DNA of 39,783 nucleotides from a virus. The position numbers were made by a program, and so were the translations under genes. Numbering within the stretch: position 1 is the first letter of the stretch; each line of letters opens with the position of its first letter. The stretch is taken from positions 1 to 39,783 of the IMG/VR virus record IMGVR_UViG_3300048927_000180, one strand, 5' to 3'. Under the pieces are notes generated by a model that had not been told where the DNA came from, searched no databases, and saw only the letters and a program-made list of their open reading frames with translations. This document shows, in pieces, positions 28,849 to 37,296 of this stretch.

Positions 28849-30908
28849 TGGCTCAAATCGCAAGTCTCCTCGTCCCCAGCGCGGCTATCCCGCAGCCGGA
28901 TAGCTCTTGGCTGTCTAATCTCGGCGGCACGCTTGGGGGGATCGCGCAGAACATCAAGGCCGACCGGTCTTTCAATGCCTTCGCTGATCGCATCGGTGGC
29001 GCTCCAGCCTCACAGCCTCAGCAGGCGGGTTTTCTGTCTCGTCTGGTAGGTGGAGGCCAGCAGCAGGCGAGCGCGCCCATGACGGCCCCTGTCGTCCCTG
29101 TATCGCGCGGCCCAGCGCAGGGCAGCACCTACGCCCCGTTCATCGACACGGTGAAGCAGAAGATCACGAACCCATATGGCCTCGCTGCCGTCGCTGCCAC
29201 TGGCCGTTCGGAGAGCGGCTGGTCTGGCGACAAGGCGAACGCAACGTGGTCCGATCCTTCGCAGTCTGGGCAGGCCGGCACCTCGGGCGGCATCCTGTCG
29301 TGGCGCGCTGGTCGCTTGGCTAACCTGCAGGCCTATGCACGGGCGAAGGGTGAGCAGGGCAATGGCTCGCCGTCCACCCAGGCTGAATTCTTCCTCTCCG
29401 AAGATCCTACGCTGATCGATCGCCTCAACGCGGCTCAGTCTCCGGAGCAGGCCGCCGACATCATGGCAGGGGCGTGGGCCTTCGCTGGTCATGATGATCC
29501 GACCCGTGGCGAGGCAGCCCGTCGCCGCGCGCTGACGCAGAACTACTATGCCCAGGAGTTCCGAGACGCTGGGGGCGCTCCAGTTGCACCGCAAGCAGCC
29601 CCCCAGGCCGTTCCCACTGATCAGCCCGCCGCAGCACCTGCGCAGCGCGTTGCGGGAAACGTCGTCGCGAGCAATGATCCGTCCATCGGCATCCCTCTAC
29701 CTGGCTGGGCTGGCCCTATGCGCGCCAATGACCCCGGCAGGGCGCTGGAAGCCCCTCCGCAGGTCGCTGCGGCTCCACAGACAGCGGCAGCACCGCAAGC
29801 AGCTCCTGCGCCTTCTCCGAGCCCCGCGCCTATGCAGGTAGCCCAGCAGGGCAGCAACATCATAGCGCCGGGTGTGACGCCGATCGCTCGCGGCTCGGTC
29901 GACCCGTCGCTGATCCAGTACATGTTGCGAGACCGCAACCTTCGGGAAACTGGCTTGCAGCTCTGGGCGGCCAACGTGCAGGGGCAGAAGGCCTCCGAGC
30001 CCTGGCAGTTCGTCAACCTGCCTGACGGGACGCTAGCGCGAGCCAATCAGCAGACCGGCGCCGTCGAACGTCTGGGCAACTTCGCCAAGCCCAATCAGGA
30101 TGCTGTCACGGTCGGCGACAACCTCGTCGATCGCACGACGGGCCGTGTCATCTACGAGGGCAAGCCGAAGACACCGGCAAGCTATCAGGAATACCAGCTT
30201 GCCAAAGAGAACGGCTTCACTGGCACCTATGCCGATTGGGAGAAGGTCAAGGTTCCCGGCACGTCCGTCAACGTCAACACAGGCGAGGGCGACAAGTTCT
30301 ATGAGAAGCTCGACCAGAAGAACGCCGAGAACTTCGCCACCATCGGAGAGCAGGGCATCACAGCGCGCGCCAACACCGGCCAGGTTGACCGCCTCGAATC
30401 CCTCTTGGCAAACACGCCACAAGGGGCAGAAGGCGCGATCAAGCAATGGCTGGGCGATATCGGCGTGAACACGGATGGCCTTGATAACATCCAGGCAACC
30501 CGTGCACTGATCGAGAAGATGGTCCCCGAGCAGCGTGCGCCGGGCTCTGGCACCATGTCTGACGGTGACATTGCCATGTTCCGCAACTCTCTGCCTCGCG
30601 TCATTAACCAGCCTGGCGGTAACGCGCTGATCATCCAGACGCTTCGGGCGATCAACGATTATCAGATGAAGCAGGGCGAGATTGCTGATCAGGTCTCCGA
30701 TCGATCGATCACTCCCAGCGAGGGCCGCAAGCGCCTGCGCGAATTGGCCAATCCGCTGTCGACCTATCGCGATGCCGTCAAGGACTTCAAGGCGGCGCCG
30801 AAAAACAGCGGCATCAGCCGTCCGAAGACCGATGCCGACTTCAACGCTCTGCCGTCTGGCGCTCTCTATGTCGATCCAGACGATAACAAGACCTATAGGA
30901 AGCCCTGA
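28848..30908 (+). CDS. Ejection protein with phage lysozyme domain
   Basis: 686 residues. Residues about 95-235 (TVKQKITNPYGLAAVAATGRSESGWSGDKANATWSDPSQSGQAGTSGGILSWRAGRLANLQAYA) match the virion-associated phage lysozyme (Phage_lysozyme2) domain, with Glu in RSESGW as the likely catalytic acid. It is used to open peptidoglycan during DNA entry. The rest is Ala/Gln/Pro-rich linker followed by a helical C-terminal domain. It is the second of the ejection-protein genes. The start and stop overlap neighbours by one base. Confidence 0.85.
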   Translation: MAQIASLLVPSAAIPQPDSSWLSNLGGTLGGIAQNIKADRSFNAFADRIGGAPASQPQQAGFLSRLVGGGQQQASAPMTAPVVPVSRGPAQGSTYAPFIDTVKQKITNPYGLAAVAATGRSESGWSGDKANATWSDPSQSGQAGTSGGILSWRAGRLANLQAYARAKGEQGNGSPSTQAEFFLSEDPTLIDRLNAAQSPEQAADIMAGAWAFAGHDDPTRGEAARRRALTQNYYAQEFRDAGGAPVAPQAAPQAVPTDQPAAAPAQRVAGNVVASNDPSIGIPLPGWAGPMRANDPGRALEAPPQVAAAPQTAAAPQAAPAPSPSPAPMQVAQQGSNIIAPGVTPIARGSVDPSLIQYMLRDRNLRETGLQLWAANVQGQKASEPWQFVNLPDGTLARANQQTGAVERLGNFAKPNQDAVTVGDNLVDRTTGRVIYEGKPKTPASYQEYQLAKENGFTGTYADWEKVKVPGTSVNVNTGEGDKFYEKLDQKNAENFATIGEQGITARANTGQVDRLESLLANTPQGAEGAIKQWLGDIGVNTDGLDNIQATRALIEKMVPEQRAPGSGTMSDGDIAMFRNSLPRVINQPGGNALIIQTLRAINDYQMKQGEIADQVSDRSITPSEGRKRLRELANPLSTYRDAVKDFKAAPKNSGISRPKTDADFNALPSGALYVDPDDNKTYRKP

Positions 30909-32956
30909 TGCCACGGTTCAACGGTACTCTGGTCGATGAAGCCCCCGCGGCTGCTGGTCCGCGCTTCAAGGGCGAGCCTGTCATGCATCAAGGGCAGCAC
31001 CTGACCTTTGAGGAAGGACAGCGTCTTCTTGACCAGGAAGCGGCCGGCGGAGCGAACGGCAAAACCGGAGCGTTCTTATCCGGCGCCGTCGAAGGCATCC
31101 CGCTTGCCGGTCCCGCCATCATGGGAGGCATCAAGCGCGCTGCAGCTGGCATCTCATCGATGATCGACGGCGAGAGCTACGACACCAACCTGCAGCAAGC
31201 CCAGCAGATCACGCAGGATGCGCAGGAGCAGAACCCAAAGACCACGATTGCCGGGAATGTGACCGGCGCTGTGGTTGGCAGTCTGCCGATGATGGAAGCC
31301 GCGCCTGCCGCTTTCGGGATGGGCAACGGAACCGTAGCGGCTCGCACGGCCACTAGCATCCTTGGTCAAGTTCCTCTTGGGGCAGCCGATGGCTATATCC
31401 GCAACGGCCAAGAGGGCGCGATGTGGGGTGCTGGCGCTGGTCTCGTTGCTGGTGCTCTCGGACCCGCGATCGGGAATGCCGCGTCGAGCGCCTATCGAGG
31501 TGTAATGGGCAATCGCGCTCTATCCGAGGCCGCTCAAGCCGCCGGGACATCGCGCCCTGCCGTTGAGGTCGTTGCTCGTGCTCTTGGGGCAGACAATGCA
31601 GCCGCAGGTGCCACAAACGCCAATATCGCCGCTGCCGGCCCTCGGGCGATGCTTGCTGATGCCGGGCCCTCTACGCTCTCGGTGCTTGATACGGCTGTCC
31701 AGCGTGGCGGCCCGCAAGCAGGTGAGGCGGCTCAGCGCGTCGGGGCTCGCGCGGCTGGCGCTACGGATGACATCAACGCAGCCCTCGACGCTGGCCTAGG
31801 CCCTGCGCAAGGAATGGTGCGTCCGCTTGAAGAGCTTCGGACGGCTTCACAGCCCGCCCGCGCCGCGGCATATGACGCAGCATACTCGACGCCGATCAAC
31901 TATGCCGATCCGCGCGGCCAGGCTCTTGAGCAGATGGTGCGCAACCGCGTCCCGGCGTCCGTGATCAACCGCGCCAACAACCTGATGCGTGTGAACGGCG
32001 AGCAGTCCCGACAGATCATGGCGAATGTTGCCGAAGATGGCACCGTGACCTTTGAAACCCTTCCGGACGTTCGGCAGCTCGATTACATCACCCGCGCTTT
32101 GAATGACGTGTCCCGCGCTGGGGATGGTGCCGGAGCTCTGGGTGGCAACACGGCAGAGGGTAGAGCCTATGGCGGTCTTGCTCGCGAGATCCGCAACGTG
32201 CTTGGCGGGCTAGTCCCTGAGTACCGTACCGCCTTGAACACAGCGGCCGAGCCGATTGCGCAGCGCGAGGCAACACTCTTCGGGCAGCGCATCCTGTCTC
32301 CGACCGTGGCCCGGGATGAGGTGGAAGGCTTTGTCGCCGGCATGTCTGACGCCGAGCTTCGCAGCCTGCGCGGTGGTATCCGCTCGCAGATCTCGGAATC
32401 GCTTGCAAACGTCAAGCGCGCCGTTTCCGACCCGAACGTAGACGCTCGGCAGGGTATCGCGGCACTTCGCGACCTCTCCAGCGATGCTGCTCGTCAGAAG
32501 CTGGCAACGGTCATGGGGCAGCGCGAAGCCGATGCGATGTTGCGCACGATCGATGAGGCTGCTCGATCCTTCGAGGTGCGTGCCGGCGTGGCCACAAACA
32601 GCCGCACCTATGCCCGTCAAGCAGCGGAACGCTCGGTTGGCCAGGCAACGGGTTCGGGGGTTTTGGAGAAGGCAGCTCAGGGCAAGCCACTTGCCACCGT
32701 TCAGGGCTTCCTTGCAAACCTATTCGGCGCCGGTGAGGCAGCGCAGCTTGCCCGCCAGGATGCGGCTTGGGGCGACATTGCGAACATTCTCACTCAGCCA
32801 GCAGGGCAGGCAGGTGGCACGTTCTTGTCAGCAATGCAGGGCGCAGCAGGTCGGCTGCCGGTCATTGACAGCAACGCAGCTCGTTTGGCGGCCGGTGTAA
32901 CGCGAGGAAATGCTATCGCTTCGCGTCCATTCGGACAGCAGTTAGAATCCCGATAA
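30908..32956 (+). CDS. Large ejection/injection protein
   Basis: 682 residues starting MPRFNGTLVDEAPAAAGPRFKGEPV. It contains amphipathic and glycine-rich helices (AFLSGAVEGIPLAGPAIMGGIKRAAAGISSM; GAMWGAGAGLVAGALGPAIGNAASSAYRGVMG) typical of the transmembrane-channel-forming ejection proteins. Long Ala-rich helices follow. No enzymatic motif is visible, so it is probably the channel or pilot component (gp16-like). The 3' end overlaps the end of a minus-strand gene by 44 bp. Confidence 0.75.
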   Translation: MPRFNGTLVDEAPAAAGPRFKGEPVMHQGQHLTFEEGQRLLDQEAAGGANGKTGAFLSGAVEGIPLAGPAIMGGIKRAAAGISSMIDGESYDTNLQQAQQITQDAQEQNPKTTIAGNVTGAVVGSLPMMEAAPAAFGMGNGTVAARTATSILGQVPLGAADGYIRNGQEGAMWGAGAGLVAGALGPAIGNAASSAYRGVMGNRALSEAAQAAGTSRPAVEVVARALGADNAAAGATNANIAAAGPRAMLADAGPSTLSVLDTAVQRGGPQAGEAAQRVGARAAGATDDINAALDAGLGPAQGMVRPLEELRTASQPARAAAYDAAYSTPINYADPRGQALEQMVRNRVPASVINRANNLMRVNGEQSRQIMANVAEDGTVTFETLPDVRQLDYITRALNDVSRAGDGAGALGGNTAEGRAYGGLAREIRNVLGGLVPEYRTALNTAAEPIAQREATLFGQRILSPTVARDEVEGFVAGMSDAELRSLRGGIRSQISESLANVKRAVSDPNVDARQGIAALRDLSSDAARQKLATVMGQREADAMLRTIDEAARSFEVRAGVATNSRTYARQAAERSVGQATGSGVLEKAAQGKPLATVQGFLANLFGAGEAAQLARQDAAWGDIANILTQPAGQAGGTFLSAMQGAAGRLPVIDSNAARLAAGVTRGNAIASRPFGQQLESR

Positions 32957-33125
32957 CAGCGAGAGCAACGCAGACGACGCCAAAAAGGGTGTGGCTGTAA
33001 GCGAAGACGAACTTCAAGCCGAACATAATGGCTGACAGAACGACAGTTGTGACGATGGTGACGAACCAAGCTTCGCCCCGCAATGGGCGAGGCGGTTCAT
33101 TCGGGTTGTGGTCGATTTGTTTCAT
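32913..33125 (-). CDS. Minus-strand two-TM membrane protein (moron, 70 aa)
   Basis: 70 residues starting MKQIDHNPNEPPRPLRGEAWFVTIVTTVVLSAIMFGLKFVFAYSHTLFGVVCVALAVIGILTAV. The ATG at 33125 overlaps the lipoprotein stop as ATGA, so the two are a coupled pair. Two membrane helices lie at about 21-39 and 44-66. The gene runs against the late operon and its end overlaps the injection-protein gene tail to tail. Together with the lipoprotein it may form an envelope function expressed in the lysogen, such as exclusion (inference). Confidence 0.7.
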   Translation of the reverse strand: MKQIDHNPNEPPRPLRGEAWFVTIVTTVVLSAIMFGLKFVFAYSHTLFGVVCVALAVIGILTAVRMDAKR

Positions 33126-33463
33126 TGGCATGACGTGTTGACCATGTTCCCGTAGCGGGTGCTGGTGCAGTTGATGCGATTGCGCGCTTGGGCGGCTTGA
33201 ATATACGCGTTGCGATCGGCCTGGCGCTGCATGTCCTCTCCGGCCTCACTCAAGGCACGAGACATGTTTTGTCTCCGGCGCATGTTGTCCTGCTCCTGAA
33301 GGACAGTCAACTGCATCCGGCAATTCGCCATTTCAGTTGACCCCGGCTTGTAACCGAAGCCTTCGCATTTCTGCATGCTCATCTGCTGAAACTTAGGTGA
33401 CGAAGTGTCCACGCATCCCGCGAGGCACACCGACACGACTGCAACCACAAGCGAAACTTTCAT
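33122..33463 (-). CDS. Minus-strand lipoprotein (moron, 113 aa)
   Basis: 113 residues if started at ATG 33463 (MKVSLVVAVVSVCLAGC). The lipobox CLAGC places the lipidated Cys at about 17, and GGGGATGAGG lies before the ATG. Upstream in-frame ATGs at 33469 and 33475 exist. The mature part, SPKFQQMSMQKCEGFGYKPGSTEMANCRMQL, continues as a charged helix and ends INCTSTRYGNMVNTSC, a Cys-containing pattern common in small lipoproteins of prophages. Predicted location is the outer or inner membrane facing the periplasm. It is coupled to the two-TM gene below. Confidence 0.8.
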   Translation of the reverse strand: MKVSLVVAVVSVCLAGCVDTSSPKFQQMSMQKCEGFGYKPGSTEMANCRMQLTVLQEQDNMRRRQNMSRALSEAGEDMQRQADRNAYIQAAQARNRINCTSTRYGNMVNTSCQ

Positions 33464-33519
33464 CCTCATCCCCATGCTGGCGTTGAGCCACCATGCACGA
33501 ACTCGCGCGGGAAGTGAAT

Positions 33520-34386
33520 ATGTCTGGATACTGGCCATCATCTGCTCAACAGGTCAACGACCTGAACGGAAAGCCGATCGTCGGCGCCAAGGCATTTTTC
33601 TACCTGGGCGGCACGACGACACCGCTTCAGGTGTACCGTGACTATGGCTTGACTAATCCGCATCCTAACCCGTTGACGACGGATGGTTTCGGGCGTTTCC
33701 CTTCGGTTTTCTTCGACGAGGCAGACGGCTTTTACGATTTCCGCCTCACCACAGGCGGCGGCACGCTTCTCTATACCGCTTCACAGGTGCCGATCATCGG
33801 CCCATCTGGTGGCGGTGGCGGTCCTCCTCCGGCTCCTGTGGATCCGAACGGCGTGTTCAAGACTGGCGATATCAAGCCTCGCTATGGTAGCGGCTTCCAT
33901 GAAGGCTGGGTGCGCCTCAATGGCAGGACCATCGGTTCGGCCACCTCTGGCGCTTCCGAACGTGCTGCTGCCGATTGCCAAACCCTGTATGAGTTCCTGT
34001 GGAACGGTGATCCGAACCTCGTGGTGCTTGGCGGCCGCGGTGCAAGTTCATCCGCAGACTGGGGGGCTAATAAGCCTCTGACGCTTCCAACCGCACAGGG
34101 CCGAGCGCTTATCGGCCTCGATGACATGGGCAACACTGCTGCGGGTGTTGTTGCCGCTGCGGTCGTTCTCGGCTGGAAGGGTGGTGCCGAGACGCACAAG
34201 CTGACGATCGACGAGATGCCCGCGCACGATCACGACTTCGATGTCGGCGGGGGTGTAGGCGGGCCTCCATATCCTGGCCTGTTCCAGAGCCCGTCCGGCC
34301 AGAATAAGACCAAGCAGACCGGTGGCGGCGCGAACCACAACAACCTGCAGCCATCCTTGGCGATCACCGTTTACATGAGGCTGTAG
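33520..34386 (+). CDS. Tail fibre protein with collar domain
   Basis: 288 residues starting MSGYWPSSAQQVNDLNGKPIVGAKAFFYLGG, with GGGAAG upstream of ATG 33520. The first 90 residues form a capsid/tail-binding domain of the type that starts short fibres (TPLQVYRDYGLTNPHPNPLTTDGFGRFPSVFFDEADGFYDFRL). The C-terminal part holds a phage tail-collar domain: LPTAQGRALIGLDDMGNTAAG, and ETHKLTIDEMPAHDHDF, with the HxH pair that binds metal in related short fibres. It ends NLQPSLAITVYMRL. It should attach to the short tail and contact the host surface. Confidence 0.85.
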   Translation: MSGYWPSSAQQVNDLNGKPIVGAKAFFYLGGTTTPLQVYRDYGLTNPHPNPLTTDGFGRFPSVFFDEADGFYDFRLTTGGGTLLYTASQVPIIGPSGGGGGPPPAPVDPNGVFKTGDIKPRYGSGFHEGWVRLNGRTIGSATSGASERAAADCQTLYEFLWNGDPNLVVLGGRGASSSADWGANKPLTLPTAQGRALIGLDDMGNTAAGVVAAAVVLGWKGGAETHKLTIDEMPAHDHDFDVGGGVGGPPYPGLFQSPSGQNKTKQTGGGANHNNLQPSLAITVYMRL

Positions 34387-34387
34387 A

Positions 34388-34732
34388 ATGTATCAGGGAA
34401 CGCTCGACCCGGTATCCAATCGCGCCGACTGGTACGGCACGTTGCAGATGAAGAATGCCGACACAGGCGAGGTCATCACCGATCTCACCGGCGTAGGCCT
34501 CAAGGTGGAAGTGACAAAGGACCGTTGCGGGCCATATCTCACCGCCACTGTCGACAACGGCAAGGTCATCAACCAGGGCGGCGGCGTCCTTCAATGGCAC
34601 TTCACCGCCTCGGAAATGGCCCGCATGTGCGCTGACACCTATGCCATCGGCATCACCATGACCCGTGACGGTATCATTGAACAGGAACTTATCGGCGTCC
34701 TGCCGATCATTGACGGGGTTGTCAGCCGATGA
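34388..34732 (+). CDS. Hypothetical tail/fibre accessory (114 aa)
   Basis: 114 residues, MYQGTLDPVSNRADWYGTLQMKNADTGEVITDLTGVGLKVEVTKD followed by an Ig-like beta-strand alternation (LTATVDNGKVINQGGGVLQWHFTASEMARMCADTYAIGITMTRDG). A small beta-sandwich accessory of the fibre assembly is likely from composition and position between two fibre genes. The stop overlaps the next ATG as ATGA. Family not recognised. Confidence 0.65.
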   Translation: MYQGTLDPVSNRADWYGTLQMKNADTGEVITDLTGVGLKVEVTKDRCGPYLTATVDNGKVINQGGGVLQWHFTASEMARMCADTYAIGITMTRDGIIEQELIGVLPIIDGVVSR

Positions 34733-35763
34733 CGAATTTGATTTTCGAGGTTCTTCCTCGCTTCCCGGCGCATGTGGATGCCACGAATGGCCTCAAAGCT
34801 ACCGTCGATGGCGTCGATGTTGTGGTTACGCCGGATTATGGCGCCCTCGTTCCCGTTCCAGCCGTGACCAACCCGTCTTCGGTCTATCTGATGGCATGGG
34901 ACCAGAGTATTGACTATTACCAGTCGATCTCGTTCACCGACCTCGTTTCGAACGTTGGCGACTTCCTGCTTGTCGGCACGATCGGCGCGCTGAATGCGCT
35001 GACGATGGCTGCCAACCAAGGCATTTACTTTAGCGGCCCCACAACTGCGGTTGCCTACAGCCTCTCCTCGTTTGTCCGCGGTGTGTCCGGTTCTGCCGAT
35101 GCGGCAACGTTCCGGACGGGCATCGGGCTCGGCAATGTCGATAACACGTCCGACGCCAACAAGCCGGTCAGCACCGCGCAGCAGACGGCCTTGAACCTTA
35201 AGGCCAATCTAGCGTCTCCCACGTTCACCGGTTCGCCTGCCGCTCCCACCCCTGCCGGTGGCAACAATTCCACGCTGATTGCCACCACGGCCTATGTTCA
35301 GGGCGAACTGACTGCCAAGGCACCGCTTGCGTCTCCGACGTTCACAGGCGACCCCAAGGCGCCAACGCCTTCGCCGGGCGACAACGACACTTCGATCGCT
35401 ACCACCGCGTTTGTTGCTGCCGCCATTGCGGCGCTGTCGTCTGATGTCAAGGCGTGGGTGAACTTCAACGGCACTGGGACCGTCGCCATCAACGCCAGTA
35501 AGAATGTTTCGTCGATCACTGACAATGGCGTCGGCGACTATACCATCAACTTTACCTCCGCCCTGGCCAACGCAAACTATGGCGTCGTTTTCGGCGGCCT
35601 GTCTGTGACGACGACGAACCATGACGCCGCGGTGAGCATTCATGGTGCCATTGCTAGCGGGCCAACGACGAAGACGACATCCGCGCTTCGCATCTCAGTT
35701 GGCAACGTGACGACGGCGACGCTTGCCGACATGGCCAACATTTCAGCAGCAATCCTAGGGTGA
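34729..35763 (+). CDS. Tail fibre with repeated ASPTFTGxP modules
   Basis: 344 residues. Two repeats of about 38 residues, LASPTFTGSPAAPTPAGGNNSTLIATTAYVQGEL and PLASPTFTGDPKAPTPSPGDNDTSIATTAFVAAAI, are the hallmark of phage tail fibres of the P2/Mu and podovirus type. The repeats form the triple-stranded shaft. The N-terminal 110 residues are a structural head and the C-terminal 80 residues (VGDYTINFTSALANANYGVVFGGLSVTT) resemble a fibre knob. It is coupled to the gene before by ATGA. Confidence 0.85.
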   Translation: MTNLIFEVLPRFPAHVDATNGLKATVDGVDVVVTPDYGALVPVPAVTNPSSVYLMAWDQSIDYYQSISFTDLVSNVGDFLLVGTIGALNALTMAANQGIYFSGPTTAVAYSLSSFVRGVSGSADAATFRTGIGLGNVDNTSDANKPVSTAQQTALNLKANLASPTFTGSPAAPTPAGGNNSTLIATTAYVQGELTAKAPLASPTFTGDPKAPTPSPGDNDTSIATTAFVAAAIAALSSDVKAWVNFNGTGTVAINASKNVSSITDNGVGDYTINFTSALANANYGVVFGGLSVTTTNHDAAVSIHGAIASGPTTKTTSALRISVGNVTTATLADMANISAAILG

Positions 35764-35769
35764 TGTGAC

Positions 35770-35991
35770 ATGCAGGTAATCGTCTATTCTCAAGACAACG
35801 GCGTGGTTGCTGTCGTGCGGCCGACTGCCGAGGCGCTCGAACGCATGACCATTCAGCAGATCGCCGAGAAGGATGTCCCAACGGGAAAGCCTTTCGCGAT
35901 CGTCGATGCTTCGGATATTCCAACCGACCGATCGGAACGCATGGGCTGGCGGGTTGATAATGCCGATCTCAAGGATGGAGTAGGGGCATGA
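35770..35991 (+). CDS. Small fibre-associated protein (73 aa)
   Basis: 73 residues starting MQVIVYSQDNGVVAVVRPTAEALE. It resembles the small proteins that follow tail-fibre genes in several phages (beta strand, helix, then KPFAIVDASDIPTDRSERMGWRVD). A fibre-assembly chaperone or accessory is possible by position, but the family is not identified. It overlaps the next gene as ATGA. Confidence 0.65.
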   Translation: MQVIVYSQDNGVVAVVRPTAEALERMTIQQIAEKDVPTGKPFAIVDASDIPTDRSERMGWRVDNADLKDGVGA

Positions 35992-36248
35992 GCATCATCA
36001 AGATCGTCCCAACCGCCCCGCTGTCTTATACCATCGCTAAATCCACACCGTGGAAGCGGATGACAACCGATGAGGCCGAGTTGATCACCGGCGCCATGCA
36101 GCAAGCCGACGCCCGTCTCAAGGGCATCTATGACGCCTCCACCTATCTGAACTCGGGGGATCCAGAATGGACCACGCTTCACGACATGATCGCGACAACG
36201 CTCGGCTCTACCTCTCGTGCTGATGAACTTCTAGCCCCGGAGACCTGA
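35988..36248 (+). CDS. Small fibre-associated protein (86 aa)
   Basis: 86 residues, starting MSIIKIVPTAPLSYTIAKSTPWKRM and ending ATTLGSTSRADELLAPET. It has a mixed alpha/beta composition with a central acidic helix (TDEAELITGAMQQADARLKGIYDAS). It is coupled to the gene before by an ATGA overlap and precedes the collagen-like protein by one base. Probably a virion or assembly accessory; the family is not recognised. Confidence 0.65.
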   Translation: MSIIKIVPTAPLSYTIAKSTPWKRMTTDEAELITGAMQQADARLKGIYDASTYLNSGDPEWTTLHDMIATTLGSTSRADELLAPET

Positions 36249-36249
36249 C

Positions 36250-36756
36250 ATGCCTCCCAAGCTTCCACCTGCTGAAACATTGACTGGTAACGAAGTCGCT
36301 GTCGTCATTCAGGGCGGCAAGCCGGTGACGACGACGGTGCAGAAGATTGCCAATCGTGGTCCGGTCGCGAAGGGGGATAAGGGAGACAAAGGCGATCCGG
36401 GTGTCTCGGTCAAAGGTGACAAGGGCGACAAGGGAGATCCAGGCGTCGGCATCAAGGGCGATAAAGGTGATCCCGGCACGCCCAAGCGCATCGAGCGCTT
36501 CTCAGCTGTCAGCAATGCGAGCGGGATTGCGACGATTGTCTTCACCCCAGCCTTCGAGGCCGTTCCTGACATCGACGTCATCCAAGGCTGGATAGGCGAT
36601 CAAGAAGTCGGCGGCGGCGTTGTCGCGGGCTCAGCCACCAAAAACGGCTGCAACGTGCTGGTGAAGATATCCCGCCCCACGCTGCTTCTCTCCACCGGCC
36701 CATTCCAGACAGCAGGCGCTGGCGTATCCGTCACCGTCCGCGCGATCGGCAACTAA
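36250..36756 (+). CDS. Collagen-like virion protein (168 aa)
   Basis: 168 residues. Residues about 41-75 form a run of G-x-y collagen triplets with sequence like GDKGDKGDPGVSVKGDKGDKGDPGVG, flanked by an N-terminal helix (ETLTGNEVAVVIQGGKPVTTTVQKIA) and a C-terminal beta domain (RIERFSAVSNASGIATIVFTPAFEAVPDIDVIQGW). Phage collagen-like proteins form trimeric fibre stalks. It should be a fibre or head-appendage component. The repeat DNA is low-complexity and may vary in copy number. Confidence 0.82.
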   Translation: MPPKLPPAETLTGNEVAVVIQGGKPVTTTVQKIANRGPVAKGDKGDKGDPGVSVKGDKGDKGDPGVGIKGDKGDPGTPKRIERFSAVSNASGIATIVFTPAFEAVPDIDVIQGWIGDQEVGGGVVAGSATKNGCNVLVKISRPTLLLSTGPFQTAGAGVSVTVRAIGN

Positions 36757-36771
36757 TCCTTCGGAGCCTCC

Positions 36772-37269
36772 ATGTTCATGATGGTCTTTCGGCTGGCACC
36801 CGCCGCGGTGCTGGTCTACCCCTTGCTCGTGCCGATATCCTGGCTGATGACGCTGCTGTCCTATGTGATGTCACCGATCATCGCTGGCATCTCAATGGCC
36901 ACCGGCAGCAATCAGGTTCCGTGGCTTGGCTGGTTCTATACCCATGACGCCAGCCTCGACGGCGGGATCGAGCAGAGCAAGGACGGATACGACCCAACCG
37001 CCAAGGGCTTCAAGCTCTGGTGGCAGCGCGTCTGCTGGATCTGCAGGAACCCTGCATACCGGTTCAACGCCTATGTGCTGGGCTACTCGGCGGAGGCGTC
37101 GGCGCTGATCTTCGAATCCGGTTCGCCCTATCCTCCGGTCAAACACTGGGCGGTGATCGAGCTTGAGGGCGGCCGCCGCATCTTCGGCTATCGCAACGGC
37201 GGCAAATGGTTCGGGTGGAAGCACACAGCCATCGCCGGCCGGTACCAGCTCAAAAGCAAGCCTTTCTAA
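36772..37269 (+). CDS. Membrane protein of the lysis region (165 aa)
   Basis: 165 residues with GGAG before the ATG. The N-terminal 42 residues, VFRLAPAAVLVYPLLVPISWLMTLLSYVMSPIIAGISM, are strongly hydrophobic and probably one or two membrane segments. A soluble Trp/Tyr-rich domain follows (WWQRVCWICRNPAYRFNAYVLGY, RRIFGYRNGGKWFGWKHTAIAGRYQ). I believe it belongs to a phage membrane family (DUF7338-like) seen before endolysin genes. Its position directly before the endolysin allows a holin-associated or cell-envelope role, but the size is larger than most holins. Confidence 0.65.
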   Translation: MFMMVFRLAPAAVLVYPLLVPISWLMTLLSYVMSPIIAGISMATGSNQVPWLGWFYTHDASLDGGIEQSKDGYDPTAKGFKLWWQRVCWICRNPAYRFNAYVLGYSAEASALIFESGSPYPPVKHWAVIELEGGRRIFGYRNGGKWFGWKHTAIAGRYQLKSKPF

Positions 37270-37296
37270 CATCCATCGACAATCTGGAGCCTATCC

